Positions 30,456 through 40,694 are shown, counted from the first letter of the stretch. The stretch is 64,000 nt of DNA from Clostridia bacterium (GCA_017436135.1 JAFSDQ010000017.1:1-64000); one strand, 5' to 3'. Notes: generated by a model from the sequence alone, not told the origin. A program made the numbers and translations.

Positions 30456-31835
30456 TTATTGTTTTCCGCACAGCTTATAACCTATCTTATATACATCTCC
30501 TGCTCCCATTGTTATAAGCATATCTCCGTCCTCGGTGTTTTCTTTGAGATATTCCCCTGCGGCATCCAGGTCCCCTATATACACTGCATCGGGGATTTTA
30601 TCTGCCAAATCCCTTGAATGTATACTGCCATCGTCCTTCTCTCTCGCAGGGAAAATGTCACATATAACAACCTTGTCTGCCACAGGAAGCGCCTCTGCAA
30701 ATCCATCAAGCAACGACTTTGTACGGCTGTATGTGTGGGGCTGAAAAACAACCCACACCCTCTTTTTGCCCATTTTCCTTGCCGCCTCAAGGGTAGTTTT
30801 AATTTCCGTGGGATGATGGGCATAATCATCAATTACCTCGCAGCCCCCAAAGGAGCCTATTCTCTCGAACCGTCTTCTGGCACCGCCAAAGGCTTCAAGC
30901 CCTGCCTTTATGGCATCTGCGCCGATTCCCAGAAAATCTGCCGCCGCAGTAACCGCCAGGGCATTGCACACATTATGCTCCCCGGGGACATTCAGTTTTA
31001 CAGACAGCAAAATTTTTCCGTCCTTTACTATATCAAATTCTCCAAAACCTTTGTCATTAAACTTTAAATTTTTTGCAGAAATTTCTGCATCTTCGCTTTT
31101 AATTCCATATTTTATTACTTTTTTATCTACATTTTGCACAACTTCCTGGGCATATTTATCGTCAGAACAAACAATAATGCATCCAAGGGGTGATGTTAGG
31201 CTTGCAAATTTTTTAAAAGATGATATAATATGGTTAATACCACTAAAATAATCCAAGTGGTCTTCTTCTACATTTGTTATAATAGACAAAAATGGATTGA
31301 AATGAAGAAAGCTTTCTACATATTCGCAGGCTTCAAAGGACAAATAATCCCGTTTGCCTATTCTGTGGTTTCCTCCTATTTGAGGAAGCTCTCCGCCAAC
31401 TAAAATGGTGGGATCTGTTTTTGCTTCAAGCAAAACCAGGGACAGCATAGAGGTTACGGTTGTTTTTCCATGTGTTCCGGCTACAGCCAGGGGATACTTG
31501 TAGAGAGTCATCAATTCGCCAAGAAGCTCTGCTCGCTCTATTGTTGGTATTTTGGCGTCTATTGCAGCAACAAGTTCAGGGTTATCCTTTTGTATTGCTG
31601 CTGTATAACACACCAAATCAGGATTGGTTATATTTTCTGCTCGCTGACCGATGTAAATTTCTGCACCCTTTGCCATGAGCTCCTCTAACACTTCAGAGGA
31701 TTTAGCATCAGAGCCTGAAACCTTATAACCAAAGTGGATAAGCATTGACGCTATACCGCTCATGCTTACTCCGCCTATTCCTATCATGTGAATTTTGGCA
31801 TCCTTGGGTAGTTGATTGATTGAAAAATCACTCAT
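30456..31835 (-). CDS. murC: UDP-N-acetylmuramate--L-alanine ligase
   Basis: A 459-residue Mur ligase. It has the N-terminal Rossmann motif IHMIGIGGVSMSGIA, the ATP loop AGTHGKTTVTSML, and the C-terminal RRFERIGSFGGCEVIDDYAHHPTEI region. It adds L-alanine to UDP-MurNAc in peptidoglycan synthesis. ATG 31835 is used because GAAGG lies just upstream; the longer frame would begin before that site. It is divergent from spoVG. Confidence 0.96.
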   Translation of the reverse strand: MSDFSINQLPKDAKIHMIGIGGVSMSGIASMLIHFGYKVSGSDAKSSEVLEELMAKGAEIYIGQRAENITNPDLVCYTAAIQKDNPELVAAIDAKIPTIERAELLGELMTLYKYPLAVAGTHGKTTVTSMLSLVLLEAKTDPTILVGGELPQIGGNHRIGKRDYLSFEACEYVESFLHFNPFLSIITNVEEDHLDYFSGINHIISSFKKFASLTSPLGCIIVCSDDKYAQEVVQNVDKKVIKYGIKSEDAEISAKNLKFNDKGFGEFDIVKDGKILLSVKLNVPGEHNVCNALAVTAAADFLGIGADAIKAGLEAFGGARRRFERIGSFGGCEVIDDYAHHPTEIKTTLEAARKMGKKRVWVVFQPHTYSRTKSLLDGFAEALPVADKVVICDIFPAREKDDGSIHSRDLADKIPDAVYIGDLDAAGEYLKENTEDGDMLITMGAGDVYKIGYKLCGKQ

Positions 31836-31921
31836 CTTTTGACCTTCTTTCAATTATAATTATGTAAAATAATAATTAACAATATTTATAAGAAGCCGCT
31901 TATGCGGCGAGGGGGAAAATT

Positions 31922-32200
31922 ATGCAAATTACTGACATCAGAGTTCGTAAAATCAATTCAGAGGGACGTATGAAGGCTGTCGTTTCTGTTACTTTTGATG
32001 ACGCTTTCGTAATCCACGACATTAAGGTTATCGAGGGACAGGATAAATTGTTCATCGCTATGCCCAGTCGCAAAACTCCGGATGGGGAGTTCAAGGATAT
32101 TGCTCATCCCATCAATGCGGAAACAAGAGAAGCTCTTCACAGCAGTATTCTCGCAAAGTATCAGGAAGTAGCTGACGCTCCTGATGAAGAAGTTCTTTAA
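31922..32200 (+). CDS. spoVG: Septation/sporulation regulator SpoVG
   Basis: A 92-residue protein almost entirely covered by the SpoVG domain, beginning [20 protein letters not shown] and containing [23 protein letters not shown]. SpoVG binds nucleic acid and modulates sporulation, division and envelope functions. A GAGGGGG ribosome site is 8 bases upstream. A small GCCGC/GCGGC hairpin (31896-31909) precedes it. No clear sigma-H promoter was found in the short divergent gap to murC. A terminator follows. Confidence 0.97.
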   Translation: MQITDIRVRKINSEGRMKAVVSVTFDDAFVIHDIKVIEGQDKLFIAMPSRKTPDGEFKDIAHPINAETREALHSSILAKYQEVADAPDEEVL

Positions 32201-32212
32201 CAGAACGCTCTC

Positions 32213-32249
32213 GGCGGACATACCCAAAAGGTATTGTCCGCCTTTTTTT
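32213..32249 (+). terminator. Intrinsic terminator after spoVG
   Basis: Hairpin GGCGGACA-TACC / GGTATTGTCCGCC (32213-32242) followed by seven T. It abuts the stop codon of the convergent deacetylase gene. Confidence 0.9.
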
Positions 32250-33186
32250 ATTCGGGAATAACTTTTTTGTTGATAGTGTTTCTTATTATATCTATTACAT
32301 TAACATTTGCCATGCTTCCTGCAATGGTCATCCTTGTTATTCCCTCTACACCCTCCGAGGGAATGTTTACATCATAGGCATCCTCGGTTAGCTTATTGTC
32401 CACCAATATCTGCATTTTATATCCTGCATTTTTTGCGGCAATTCTTATTGCATCGTTATAATCACCAAAGGGATATGCAATCATATCGCATTCGTGTCCC
32501 AAATTTTTCTCTATATCATATTTGGATTTTCGAAGCTGTCTTATCATTTCCCCCGAGGGTATTCCTGACATTCTGGGATGGCTTACCGTATGGGAATGAA
32601 TTTCTACAAGTCCGCTCTCCTCCATCTCCTTTGCCTGTTCCCATGTAAAATGGGTGTTGTTTACTTTTCCCTCGCCGGCAACCGCACCTACTGTATCTGT
32701 AACAATAAATATTGTGGCGGGAATATTCAACTCCTTCAATATGGGAAAAGCAATTTCGTAATTACTTAAATACCCGTCATCAAAGGTAACAACTATAGGC
32801 TTCTCCGGAATGTCTATACTTCCGTCATCACACATTACATAATCATAATACTGTCTGAGGCTGATTGGATTAAAGTTCACCTTTATAGCCGTCATGTGAA
32901 GTCGAAAATCAGTGGGAGAAATCAGGGAAACCGACTCTTCGCTGGTAAATTCATCAGTTGTAATATGATGATACAGCAAAATCGGAACCTTCATGTTTTT
33001 CTTCTTTTCTCTCCATTTTTCCAGCTCTTCCTGCTTTTGCTGTTCTTCGGGAGATACTACAGGTCTTTGATAGCCCTCCACACGATTAACCCAATCAGGC
33101 ACTTGAGGAGTAGCCCCTGCCGTAGCTGACACCGTCATAACAGCAATCATAGCTAAAACTAAAATTTTAAGAATTCTTTTTACCAT
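32248..33186 (-). CDS. Secreted polysaccharide deacetylase (CE4/NodB)
   Basis: A 312-residue exported enzyme with a signal peptide (about 1-25) beginning [11 protein letters not shown], a charged coiled-coil-like linker, then a NodB domain. Metal ligands are seen in TFDDG (Asp136-Asp137) and HSHTVSH (His199, His203). Such enzymes remove acetyl groups from peptidoglycan or surface glycan. Start 33186 gives a clean signal peptide. It overlaps the end of rho by 20 bases, so its ribosome site lies inside rho. Longer in-frame starts exist, but would put extra residues before the signal. Confidence 0.9.
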   Translation of the reverse strand: MVKRILKILVLAMIAVMTVSATAGATPQVPDWVNRVEGYQRPVVSPEEQQKQEELEKWREKKKNMKVPILLYHHITTDEFTSEESVSLISPTDFRLHMTAIKVNFNPISLRQYYDYVMCDDGSIDIPEKPIVVTFDDGYLSNYEIAFPILKELNIPATIFIVTDTVGAVAGEGKVNNTHFTWEQAKEMEESGLVEIHSHTVSHPRMSGIPSGEMIRQLRKSKYDIEKNLGHECDMIAYPFGDYNDAIRIAAKNAGYKMQILVDNKLTEDAYDVNIPSEGVEGITRMTIAGSMANVNVIDIIRNTINKKVIPE

Positions 33187-34552
33187 AATCTCCAAAAACC
33201 TTTCCTGCATTTTCAATAAATTCACGGTTTGTTTTGGTTGTTACAATCCAGTTTATAACATTTTCTGCCACGTCTGCAGCAGGTCTGTCCGACAAAGCTC
33301 TTCTCATCCGCCATATAGTTTCAAGCTCTGCCCCATCTACAAGAAGCTCTTCTCTTCGGGTTCCTGATTTAACAATATCTATAGCAGGGAAAATTCTCTT
33401 TTCCTGAAGTCCCCTGTCAAGATGAACTTCCATATTTCCTGTTCCCTTAAATTCCTCAAAAATAACATCATCCATTCGGCTTCCTGTTTCTATAAGTGCC
33501 GTTGCAAGAATGGTAAGGCTTCCGCCCTCTTCTACATTTCTTGCCGCACCAAAAAACCTCTTGGGCTTATACAGAGCGCCGGGGTCAAGTCCCCCCGACA
33601 AGGTTCTGCCCGAGGGTGCAACAACCAGATTGTATGCCCTGGCAAGTCTTGTTATACTGTCAAGCAGTATAACAACATCCTTTTTGTGTTCCACAAGGCG
33701 TTTCGCCCTCTCCATAACAATCTCTGCCACTTTTGCGTGGTTTTGAGGTTCTTCATCAAAGGTAGAGAATATAACATCGCCTTTAATGCTTCGTTGCATA
33801 TCAGTAACCTCTTCAGGTCGCTCGTCAATTAAAAGTACAATAAGAGAAACCTCGGGATTATTTTGAGTAATACTGTTTGCAATATTTTTAAGAAGAGTGG
33901 TTTTTCCCGCCTTTGGAGGAGCAACAATCAACCCTCTTTGTCCCTTGCCTATCGGTGCCACAAGGTCAATGAAACGCATTGAATAATCCTTTGTCCCTGT
34001 TTCCATTTTAAGTCTTTCATCAGGATAAACAGGGGTTAAATCATCAAACGCCTTTCTGCGGATAGACACATCTACAGGGTCGCCGTTTACGCTTTGCACA
34101 TACAAAAGAGCCTGATACTTTTCCCCCTCATGCTGCATACGGCTGTTTCCTATTATAAAATCCCCTGTTTTTAAATTAAATCTGCGAATCATATTCTGGG
34201 GAACATATACATCATTTTCTCCCGACTGATAGTTATCGCTTCGCAAAAATCCATATCCGTCTGCCAATATCTCAAGGACACCGCTCATAAGATTTGTTCT
34301 TCTGACAGGGTCGCTGTACTCTTGTTTTTTATCATTTGTTACATCTTTCCCTGCCTTGTTATTTTTCCAATCGGGCAAGGTATTATCCTCAAAATTTTTA
34401 TCTGAAGCAATTTCTGCCACACTTGCTTCAATAATTTTGTCAATCAATTCCTGTTTTTTCAGGCTCCCAATGCCTGTTATCCCTGCCTCTTTTGCCATTT
34501 CCTTCAGCTCTGCTATCTTAAGCTTTTCCAGCTGTTGCTTCTCCATACTCAT
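33167..34552 (-). CDS. rho: Transcription termination factor Rho
   Basis: A 461-residue hexameric RNA helicase. The N-terminal Rho-N/SAP-like region (about 1-45), a cold-shock-type RNA-binding domain with [14 protein letters not shown], the P-loop [17 protein letters not shown] (about residue 220), and the [13 protein letters not shown] and [14 protein letters not shown] motifs are all present. The first ATG overlaps the cvpA stop as ATGA. An in-frame ATG two codons later is better spaced from GGAG and may be the real start. Confidence 0.97.
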   Translation of the reverse strand: MSMEKQQLEKLKIAELKEMAKEAGITGIGSLKKQELIDKIIEASVAEIASDKNFEDNTLPDWKNNKAGKDVTNDKKQEYSDPVRRTNLMSGVLEILADGYGFLRSDNYQSGENDVYVPQNMIRRFNLKTGDFIIGNSRMQHEGEKYQALLYVQSVNGDPVDVSIRRKAFDDLTPVYPDERLKMETGTKDYSMRFIDLVAPIGKGQRGLIVAPPKAGKTTLLKNIANSITQNNPEVSLIVLLIDERPEEVTDMQRSIKGDVIFSTFDEEPQNHAKVAEIVMERAKRLVEHKKDVVILLDSITRLARAYNLVVAPSGRTLSGGLDPGALYKPKRFFGAARNVEEGGSLTILATALIETGSRMDDVIFEEFKGTGNMEVHLDRGLQEKRIFPAIDIVKSGTRREELLVDGAELETIWRMRRALSDRPAADVAENVINWIVTTKTNREFIENAGKVFGDYGKKNS

Positions 34553-35235
34553 TCTCCATTCACTATTTCTTCCGTCTTTACTTCCTCTGTTTCTTCCGAA
34601 ACAAAAATTTTAATTATGGGGTTTTCCTTATATATTTCTCCTGCAAACATTGATTGCTCCATTGCGTTGTTTAAGCTTTTATTCTCCTGCAAAGGTATTA
34701 TACCATATATCAACGCAAACAACAAGAGCACCACCAAAGAGCCTTGCAAAAACCCAAACACCATTCCTGCCAAGCGGTTAAAGAAGCTTATTACAGGCAT
34801 CTCTGCCAAAACAATCAGCAGCTTTTGGGCAACCCATATTATTATTCTTGCCAAAATCAGAACAATCACAAAGGACAAAATATTAAGAATAATCACCGTT
34901 GCATTTTCTGATGCCGACTGTACCGCCGCCTGCATTCCGCTCTCTGCTGCCTCACGCAGAAACACAGGAATACCGCTTAAATCCCCTGTGCCGTTCATAT
35001 ACGCCCCAACAGAGCTTTGTATTTTTTCAAACACAACACCTTTGAGTCCAACAGCTACAAGGAGGTCAGACACTACAGGGTACAGTACCCACGCCAAGAC
35101 AAAGGATGCTCCCAGGGAAAGAATTCCCACAATAGAGCGAATAAATCCTTTCTTAAAGCCTATAACGGCAAACACAAGCACTATTGCCGCAACAATTATA
35201 TCCATATAACTGAAACCAACCCGGGCAAAATCCAT
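34549..35235 (-). CDS. CvpA family membrane protein
   Basis: A 228-residue protein with four hydrophobic helices in the first 195 residues and the family opening [20 protein letters not shown] followed by [17 protein letters not shown]. CvpA family members are linked to colicin V production and to envelope stress and peptidoglycan remodelling; the exact role in Clostridia is unclear. Start 35235 is chosen because GGAGG lies 5 bases upstream. It overlaps rho by 4 bases. Confidence 0.87.
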   Translation of the reverse strand: MDFARVGFSYMDIIVAAIVLVFAVIGFKKGFIRSIVGILSLGASFVLAWVLYPVVSDLLVAVGLKGVVFEKIQSSVGAYMNGTGDLSGIPVFLREAAESGMQAAVQSASENATVIILNILSFVIVLILARIIIWVAQKLLIVLAEMPVISFFNRLAGMVFGFLQGSLVVLLLFALIYGIIPLQENKSLNNAMEQSMFAGEIYKENPIIKIFVSEETEEVKTEEIVNGE

Positions 35236-35299
35236 AACTACCTCCATAAGGAGAAATTACGCCGTTTAAGGCGTGGTTCGAATATCTCCTGTCACCCTA

Positions 35300-36487
35300 T
35301 TATTTTATTTTTATCACTTCTGCTTCTCCTGACCCGATGGCAAGAACCTTTTTATCGCCGTCAAAACAGCCTATACTTTTTATATCATGAGAAATGCTTA
35401 TTATCTTCTTTTCTTTTCCCCTGGAGCTGATTCTGGTAAGTCCTTTTTGTTGTGCCACTACCGCACCCTTACCTCTTACGGAAAGGGCTCTGATATCCCC
35501 TGTCGCCGTATATGCTCCACGCAGCTTACCTGTGGTTGAATATAGCTCAAGAACAGAATTTCCTCTTCCGCCTTGGGTTACTACCCCAATTGTGTTGTCA
35601 CCGTCAAGGTTATAAAGAGTGGGACTTTTGCCTATAAGAGAAATATGAAACTTTTCTTTCCCCTGCATATTGTAGCCCGAAATACCTTTATCTGTTACCA
35701 CAACAAGTCTGTCCCTTGCCACAGCCTTAAGGCACACTGCTATTTCCCCTGTACGCTCTGCCGTGGCAACAACCCGGTCATGTCTTGTGTCTATAAACTG
35801 AACTTTTGTATTTGCAACCTCACCGTCACTGATGAGCTGTGCAACCGCCAGATATCTTCCGTTTTCCGTAAGCTCAACATCTGTAATATATCCGCTTCCG
35901 CTGTACCATTCGTAAATCTGATTTCCATGTCGGTTATAAACAGCCACCTTGCCCTTATAGCCGTCTGTGTCTGTTGCAAAAACCGAATAGCCCCTGCCTG
36001 TTACCTTTGCAGATATTATATCATTCTCTGTCTTAATTTCCCTGTAGGGCTTGCCGTTTTTATAAATGGCAGCAAAATGTTTCCCCGCAAGGTCCGCAAG
36101 CAAAATATAGCTTCCCTTTGCTTCCACAAAAGGCTCTGACAGGGTTTCTTTTATTTCCCATTCCGTTTCTCCTCCGGAATTTATTGCCCATACTCCCCTG
36201 TTATTATACATAATTACATTATCTTTAAAGGGTTTTGTCTTATACTCGTTTCCCCCTTCAAAGGTCACATTCAGCGTCTTGTGTCCTCCAAACAGAGAAA
36301 CCACTGATAAAATCAGGGACAACACCACTATAACCGCTATTGTGCTTACTGCAATCTTAAATGGGTGCAGGGTTTGTTTTCTGCCTCCGATTTTTACCGT
36401 TGCTTTTTTGCTTAAAAGCCCCGAAATATAAGTACAAGCTTGCTCAAATATTTTTCTGCACTTTTCTATATACATATTTGACTTCAT
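35300..36487 (-). CDS. Membrane-anchored beta-propeller protein (DUF5711-like)
   Basis: A 395-residue protein with a basic cytoplasmic N-terminus (about 1-42), one transmembrane helix (about 45-68) and a large extracytoplasmic domain of repeated four-stranded blades, for example GVWAINSGGETEWEI, GKVAVYNRHGNQIYEW and GKLRGAYTATGDIRALSV. The layout matches DUF5711 proteins found next to cvpA in Clostridia. No catalytic residues are evident, so a scaffold or sensor role is likely. It is 64 bases upstream of cvpA on the same strand; a short ACGCC/GGCGT palindrome lies in that gap. Confidence 0.72.
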   Translation of the reverse strand: MKSNMYIEKCRKIFEQACTYISGLLSKKATVKIGGRKQTLHPFKIAVSTIAVIVVLSLILSVVSLFGGHKTLNVTFEGGNEYKTKPFKDNVIMYNNRGVWAINSGGETEWEIKETLSEPFVEAKGSYILLADLAGKHFAAIYKNGKPYREIKTENDIISAKVTGRGYSVFATDTDGYKGKVAVYNRHGNQIYEWYSGSGYITDVELTENGRYLAVAQLISDGEVANTKVQFIDTRHDRVVATAERTGEIAVCLKAVARDRLVVVTDKGISGYNMQGKEKFHISLIGKSPTLYNLDGDNTIGVVTQGGRGNSVLELYSTTGKLRGAYTATGDIRALSVRGKGAVVAQQKGLTRISSRGKEKKIISISHDIKSIGCFDGDKKVLAIGSGEAEVIKIK

Positions 36488-36511
36488 GCTTGTTCATTCC
36501 TTTCTTGTGTA

Positions 36512-37255
36512 TCAATAAAATACTTTTTTAAGAAAAAGTCCCTGGGGAGGTGCTGTAATACCGCCTCGTCTGCGATCACCGCTTTCGATAATTCCCGGGA
36601 TTTCCTCCGGCTTTATTTTCCCAAGTCCAACCTCTGCTATTGTTCCCGTTATTATTCTTACCATATTATATAAAAAAGCATCTGCCTCTACCGCAACGGT
36701 TATCAGCTCTGCACTTTCATCACTTTCCGTCACAGAACAATCCCGAATTGTCCGAATGGTGGTCTTTTGGCTTCCCCCTGCCGCCATAAATGCAGAAAAA
36801 TCGTGTTTTCCCACAAAATACTCTGCGGCTTTCTTCATATTTTCTCTGTCAAGCTTGTAGGGGAAATACCAGCTGTATCCCGCATAAAAAGGATTTCGCA
36901 TTTTTCCGTTCCAGATTTTATACTCGTACCTTTTTCCCTGTGCCGAAAATCTGGCATTAAAATCATCAGCTTCTTCCCATGCCTCCAAAACTGTTATATC
37001 ATTATTCAGGCTGTAGTTTACTGCGTATGGCAGCTTTTCTGCAGGGATTGTTGTGTCTGTTTTAAAATTCAAAACATAGTCCAGGGCATGGACCCCCGCA
37101 TCTGTGCGGCTGCAGCCCGTAACCTTTATTTCTTCTCCTGTAAGTGCCGACAGAGCCTCTTCCATAGTTTGCTGAACACTTATACCATTTTTCTGGTATT
37201 GCCAGCCATGGTAGCGGCTTCCGTCAAAAATTATCCGCATTGCTATATTTTTCAT
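36512..37255 (-). CDS. truA: tRNA pseudouridine synthase A
   Basis: A 247-residue TruA enzyme that isomerises uridines in the tRNA anticodon arm. The catalytic aspartate lies in CSRTDAGVHAL (about residue 52), preceded by FDGSRYHGWQYQKNG. The later FLYNMVRIITGTIAEVGLGK segment is also typical. It has 15 bases to ecfT, in the common Firmicutes order ecfA1-ecfA2-ecfT-truA. Confidence 0.96.
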   Translation of the reverse strand: MKNIAMRIIFDGSRYHGWQYQKNGISVQQTMEEALSALTGEEIKVTGCSRTDAGVHALDYVLNFKTDTTIPAEKLPYAVNYSLNNDITVLEAWEEADDFNARFSAQGKRYEYKIWNGKMRNPFYAGYSWYFPYKLDRENMKKAAEYFVGKHDFSAFMAAGGSQKTTIRTIRDCSVTESDESAELITVAVEADAFLYNMVRIITGTIAEVGLGKIKPEEIPGIIESGDRRRGGITAPPQGLFLKKVFY

Positions 37256-37270
37256 AACACTATCCTTATT

Positions 37271-38077
37271 TTACCAAGCTAAAAATAAATTCAGAAAAAC
37301 CACAACTCCTGTCAGGGCAAGAACAACTATTGCCGCTCCTATATCCCGTCGTTTAAAGGACAGCTCGTTAAGGCTTGTTCTGCCGCCGCCTCCATGATAG
37401 CATCGGCATTCCATAGCCGTCGCCAGCTCATCTGCCCGCCTGAATGCACTTATAAAAAGAGGAACAAGTATGGGAATCATTGCCTTTGCCCTTTGCAAAA
37501 GGCTTCCCGACTCAAAATCCGCCCCTCTTGCCGCCTGCGCCTTCATTATCTTGTCTGTTTCCTCCATAAGCGTAGGAATAAAGCGAAGGGCAATTGACAT
37601 CATCATTGACAATTCGTGGGCAGGAAGCCCGATTTTTGCAAAGGGAGCCAAGAGATGCTCCATTCCGTCTGTCAGTGATATTGGTGATGTGGTAAGGGTC
37701 AGAAGAGAGGTGCCCAAAATCAAAAAGGTCAGCCTCAATACCATAAACGCCGCAAATCTTATTCCCTCTCGGGTAATTTTAAGAAAGCCCCACTGCCATA
37801 CAACCTCACCGCTTGTCAAAAACAAGTTAAAAAGTCCTGTTATAATAATGAAAACCAATATGGGCTTGAGTCCTTTTACCACATACACAGGCGGCACCTT
37901 TGATACCGCTATGCATGTCACAATAAATATTCCAAGAGCAATATATCCTGCAAAGCTTTTCACGCAAAAGGTAATTACAATATATGCAATCATTGCAAGA
38001 ATCTTTGTTCTGGGGTCCATTTTATGAATAGCAGTTTCCCCGGGGAAATACTGACCAAGAGTTATATCCTTCAGCAT
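37271..38077 (-). CDS. ecfT: ECF transporter transmembrane T component
   Basis: A 268-residue membrane protein with about five or six helices. It carries the two coupling-helix signatures of EcfT, AAQAARGADF and the CRCYHGGGGRT segment, which contact the ATPases. It is the scaffold that joins the two ATPases to many different S components. Its start overlaps the end of ecfA2 by 7 bases. No S gene is adjacent, so it is a shared, group II-type module that could serve the S component at 10.4 kb. Confidence 0.95.
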   Translation of the reverse strand: MLKDITLGQYFPGETAIHKMDPRTKILAMIAYIVITFCVKSFAGYIALGIFIVTCIAVSKVPPVYVVKGLKPILVFIIITGLFNLFLTSGEVVWQWGFLKITREGIRFAAFMVLRLTFLILGTSLLTLTTSPISLTDGMEHLLAPFAKIGLPAHELSMMMSIALRFIPTLMEETDKIMKAQAARGADFESGSLLQRAKAMIPILVPLFISAFRRADELATAMECRCYHGGGGRTSLNELSFKRRDIGAAIVVLALTGVVVFLNLFLAW

Positions 38078-38934
38078 ATAGCTCCCCCCTTTTCCTCTAA
38101 AGCTTTTTTAATACTTTCAATAGCATCCTCTACAGTATAAATTCCCTTTTTTAAAGGAAGCCCTCTCTCCCGCAGCTTATCTGTAATTTCTGTTATCTGG
38201 GGAACATTCAAGCCAATACTGCTCAATCTCTCTGCCCGTGAGAACACTTTTTCGGGAGTATCAAACATCTCCACTTTGCCGCCATTCATTACAAGAATCC
38301 TGTCAGCAAGCTTTGCCACATCTTCCATACTGTGAGAAACAAGAATAACCGTAAGATTTCTTTTTCTGTGCATATCCTTTATTTTTGACAGTATCTCATC
38401 ACGGCCTGCAGGGTCAAGCCCTGCTGTAGGCTCGTCAAGAATAAGTATCTTTGGCTCCATTGCAAGGACGCCTGCTATTGCAACTCTTCTCTTTTGTCCT
38501 CCTGACAAATCAAAGGGTGATTTGTTCAACAATTTTTCGGACAAGCCAACAAGCTTTGCCGCATCTTCTACTCTTTGTTTTATTTCCTCTTCCGAAAGAC
38601 CCATATTAGAGGGACCAAAGGCAATGTCCTTATATACTGTTTCTTCAAAAAGCTGATATTCCGGATATTGCATAACAAGCCCTACGCAAAACCTCACATC
38701 ACGCATTTTGGTCTTTTTGTCTGTTAAATCAAAGCCATTTACAACTATGCTTCCCTCGCTGGGCTTGGAAAGTCCGTTTAAAAGCTGGGTTAAGGTAGAC
38801 TTTCCCGAGCCTGTATGCCCGATAAGTCCGATAAATTCCCCCTCTTTTATTTCAAGGCTTACATTATCAATGGCAACCTTTTCAAAGGGACCGCCCTTCA
38901 TATATACGCAACTTACATCCTTTAGATTTATCAT
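38071..38934 (-). CDS. ecfA2: ECF transporter ATPase EcfA2
   Basis: A 287-residue ABC ATPase with Walker A GHTGSGKSTL (about residue 40), Q-loop VMQYPEYQLF, signature LSGGQKRRVAIAG and Walker B ILILDEPTAGLDP. Q-loop wording and C-terminal length fit EcfA2 (EcfA-prime). Start 38934 is chosen because GGTGG lies 5 bases upstream. It is 10 bases downstream of ecfA1. Confidence 0.95.
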   Translation of the reverse strand: MINLKDVSCVYMKGGPFEKVAIDNVSLEIKEGEFIGLIGHTGSGKSTLTQLLNGLSKPSEGSIVVNGFDLTDKKTKMRDVRFCVGLVMQYPEYQLFEETVYKDIAFGPSNMGLSEEEIKQRVEDAAKLVGLSEKLLNKSPFDLSGGQKRRVAIAGVLAMEPKILILDEPTAGLDPAGRDEILSKIKDMHRKRNLTVILVSHSMEDVAKLADRILVMNGGKVEMFDTPEKVFSRAERLSSIGLNVPQITEITDKLRERGLPLKKGIYTVEDAIESIKKALEEKGGAIC

Positions 38935-38944
38935 GAAAACCACC

Positions 38945-39802
38945 CTATTGCTTCGCAAACTCCATAATTTTTTCTACACATTCTTCCACATCAAGAGCCT
39001 CGCCTTTTATATCAAAGCCGCATTTTCTCAACTGATATATCAGCTCCGTTGATTGAGGCGTATCAAGTCCCAACGCCTTTAATCGTTCCACTTGAGGGAA
39101 AATCTCCATAGGAGTCCCCTCCATCTCAATTTTACCGCTGTCTATAACAATTACTCTGTCTGCAAACACTGCCTCTTCCATATAATGAGTAATCAGGACA
39201 ACCGTCATACCCTTCTCCTTGTTAAGGCGTCTTACGGTATCTATTATGTCCTGTCTTCCAACAGGGTCAAGCATAGCTGTAGGCTCATCCAAAACAAGTA
39301 TTTCAGGCTCCATGGCAAGAACCCCTGCTATTGCAACTCTCTGTTTCTGTCCCCCTGACAGCATGTGAGGAGCATAAGCCGCAAATTTTTTCATATTTAC
39401 TGCATCAAGGGCAGCGTCTACGCGTCTTCTTATTTCTTCCCTTGGAACGCCCAGATTTTCGGGGGCAAAAGCCACATCCTCTTCCACAATATTTGCAACC
39501 ATTTGGTTGTCAGGATTTTGAAACACCATACCTACTTTTTTTCGTATGTCAAAAAGCTTGTCCTCGTCGGCTGTGGATATCCCATCTATGGTTACCTTGC
39601 CGGAGGTAGGCAGCAAAATAGCGTTTAAATGCTTTGCGAGAGTGGATTTTCCGGAGCCATTATGCCCCAGTACCGCTAAAAATTCCCCTCGCTTTATATT
39701 CATATTTATTCCGTTTATAACCTGAAAAACAGTTTCTTTTTCTTCGTTCCTGTACTCAAAGGACAAGTCCTCTATTGTAATAATGTTTTCTGTTGTATTC
39801 AC
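38945..39802 (-). CDS. ecfA1: ECF transporter ATPase EcfA1
   Basis: A 285-residue ABC ATPase with Walker A GHNGSGKSTLAKHLN, Q-loop VFQNPDNQMVANIVEEDVAF (a marker of EcfA1), signature LSGGQKQRVAIAG and Walker B ILVLDEPTAMLDP. A GTG start at 39802 is preferred; the longer frame to 39883 would run 56 bases into the upstream methyltransferase gene and adds a Cys- and Arg-rich stretch not seen in the family. The GTG lacks a strong ribosome site, so the start is not certain. Confidence 0.94.
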   Translation of the reverse strand: MNTTENIITIEDLSFEYRNEEKETVFQVINGINMNIKRGEFLAVLGHNGSGKSTLAKHLNAILLPTSGKVTIDGISTADEDKLFDIRKKVGMVFQNPDNQMVANIVEEDVAFAPENLGVPREEIRRRVDAALDAVNMKKFAAYAPHMLSGGQKQRVAIAGVLAMEPEILVLDEPTAMLDPVGRQDIIDTVRRLNKEKGMTVVLITHYMEEAVFADRVIVIDSGKIEMEGTPMEIFPQVERLKALGLDTPQSTELIYQLRKCGFDIKGEALDVEECVEKIMEFAKQ

Positions 39803-39827
39803 GCAGCTGCACCGCCTTCTCTGTTTG

Positions 39828-40694
39828 TTATCTCTGCCACCTTGTGCTGTATCCGCAAGGCAACACCAGGTTACTGTTTTCAATGGGCAAGCCCACTTCG
39901 TCAGAGGTCACTCTGCCTCCGAATTTACTCTCAATCGTAAGCTTACAAATATTTGTGATTACGCTTCCCGACAGCCCTGTTGTATAGGAATTAACCAGGA
40001 AAAACAAGGGCTTTTCTGACATAATATTTGTGCATAGCTCTATCAGGTCAAAAATTTCGTCCTCTATTTTCCAAACTTCCCCTCCGGGGCCTCTGCCATA
40101 AGAGGGTGGGTCCATTATAATTCCGTCATATTTGTTTCCACGTCTTATTTCGCGCTGAACAAACTTCTTCACATCGTCCACAATGTAACGAATGGGTCTC
40201 TCCGACAGTCCCGAGAGTGCCGCATTCTCCTTTGCCCATGCCACCATTCCCTTTGCAGCATCCACATGGCAAACCTTTGCCCCGGCAGCCGCCGCCGCAA
40301 CTGTTGCCCCTCCTGTGTAGGCAAACAGGTTAAGTACATTGATTTCTCTGTCCTTTTCCTCTTTTATAAGCTCCGAAAACCAATCCCAGTTTGCCGCCTG
40401 TTCGGGGAAGAGTCCTGTGTGCTTAAACCCCATAGGCTTTATGCCAAAGGTTAAATCCTTGTATTTCACCGTCCAGGTATCAGGCAGCTTTTTATAGCAT
40501 TGCCAGCTTCCGCCGCCGCTTTTGCTGCGGTTATATCTGGCATCTGCCCCTGTCCACTCCTTTTGGATTTTTGGGGTTTTCCATACAACTTGAGGGTCGG
40601 GGCGTATCAATATCTTGTTTGCCCATGCCTCCAGCTTTTCACCCTCTGAACAATCTATTATTTTGTAATCCTTCCAGCCATCAGCAAGAAACAT
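39828..40694 (-). CDS. Class I SAM-dependent RNA methyltransferase (RlmI-like, no PUA domain)
   Basis: A 288-residue methyltransferase. The SAM-binding loop is NLFAYTGGATVAAAAAGAK (about residue 120) and the catalytic-region motif is GIIMDPPSYGRG (about residue 195). The fold resembles RlmI/RlmK rRNA cytosine methyltransferases, but there is no N-terminal PUA domain and no obvious second catalytic Cys was pinned. The substrate is therefore left open. It is 25 bases upstream of ecfA1. Confidence 0.85.
   Translation of the reverse strand: MFLADGWKDYKIIDCSEGEKLEAWANKILIRPDPQVVWKTPKIQKEWTGADARYNRSKSGGGSWQCYKKLPDTWTVKYKDLTFGIKPMGFKHTGLFPEQAANWDWFSELIKEEKDREINVLNLFAYTGGATVAAAAAGAKVCHVDAAKGMVAWAKENAALSGLSERPIRYIVDDVKKFVQREIRRGNKYDGIIMDPPSYGRGPGGEVWKIEDEIFDLIELCTNIMSEKPLFFLVNSYTTGLSGSVITNICKLTIESKFGGRVTSDEVGLPIENSNLVLPCGYSTRWQR

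Noticed and set aside
35262..35300. A tRNA-like GGTTCGAAT stretch near an ACGCC/GGCGT palindrome
   Set aside because: The bases on the two sides of the putative T loop do not pair, and no acceptor, D or anticodon arm can be found. It is probably a chance match in a short intergenic gap.
39803..39883. An N-terminal extension of EcfA1
   Set aside because: It would overlap the end of the methyltransferase gene and adds a Cys- and Arg-rich segment absent from the family.
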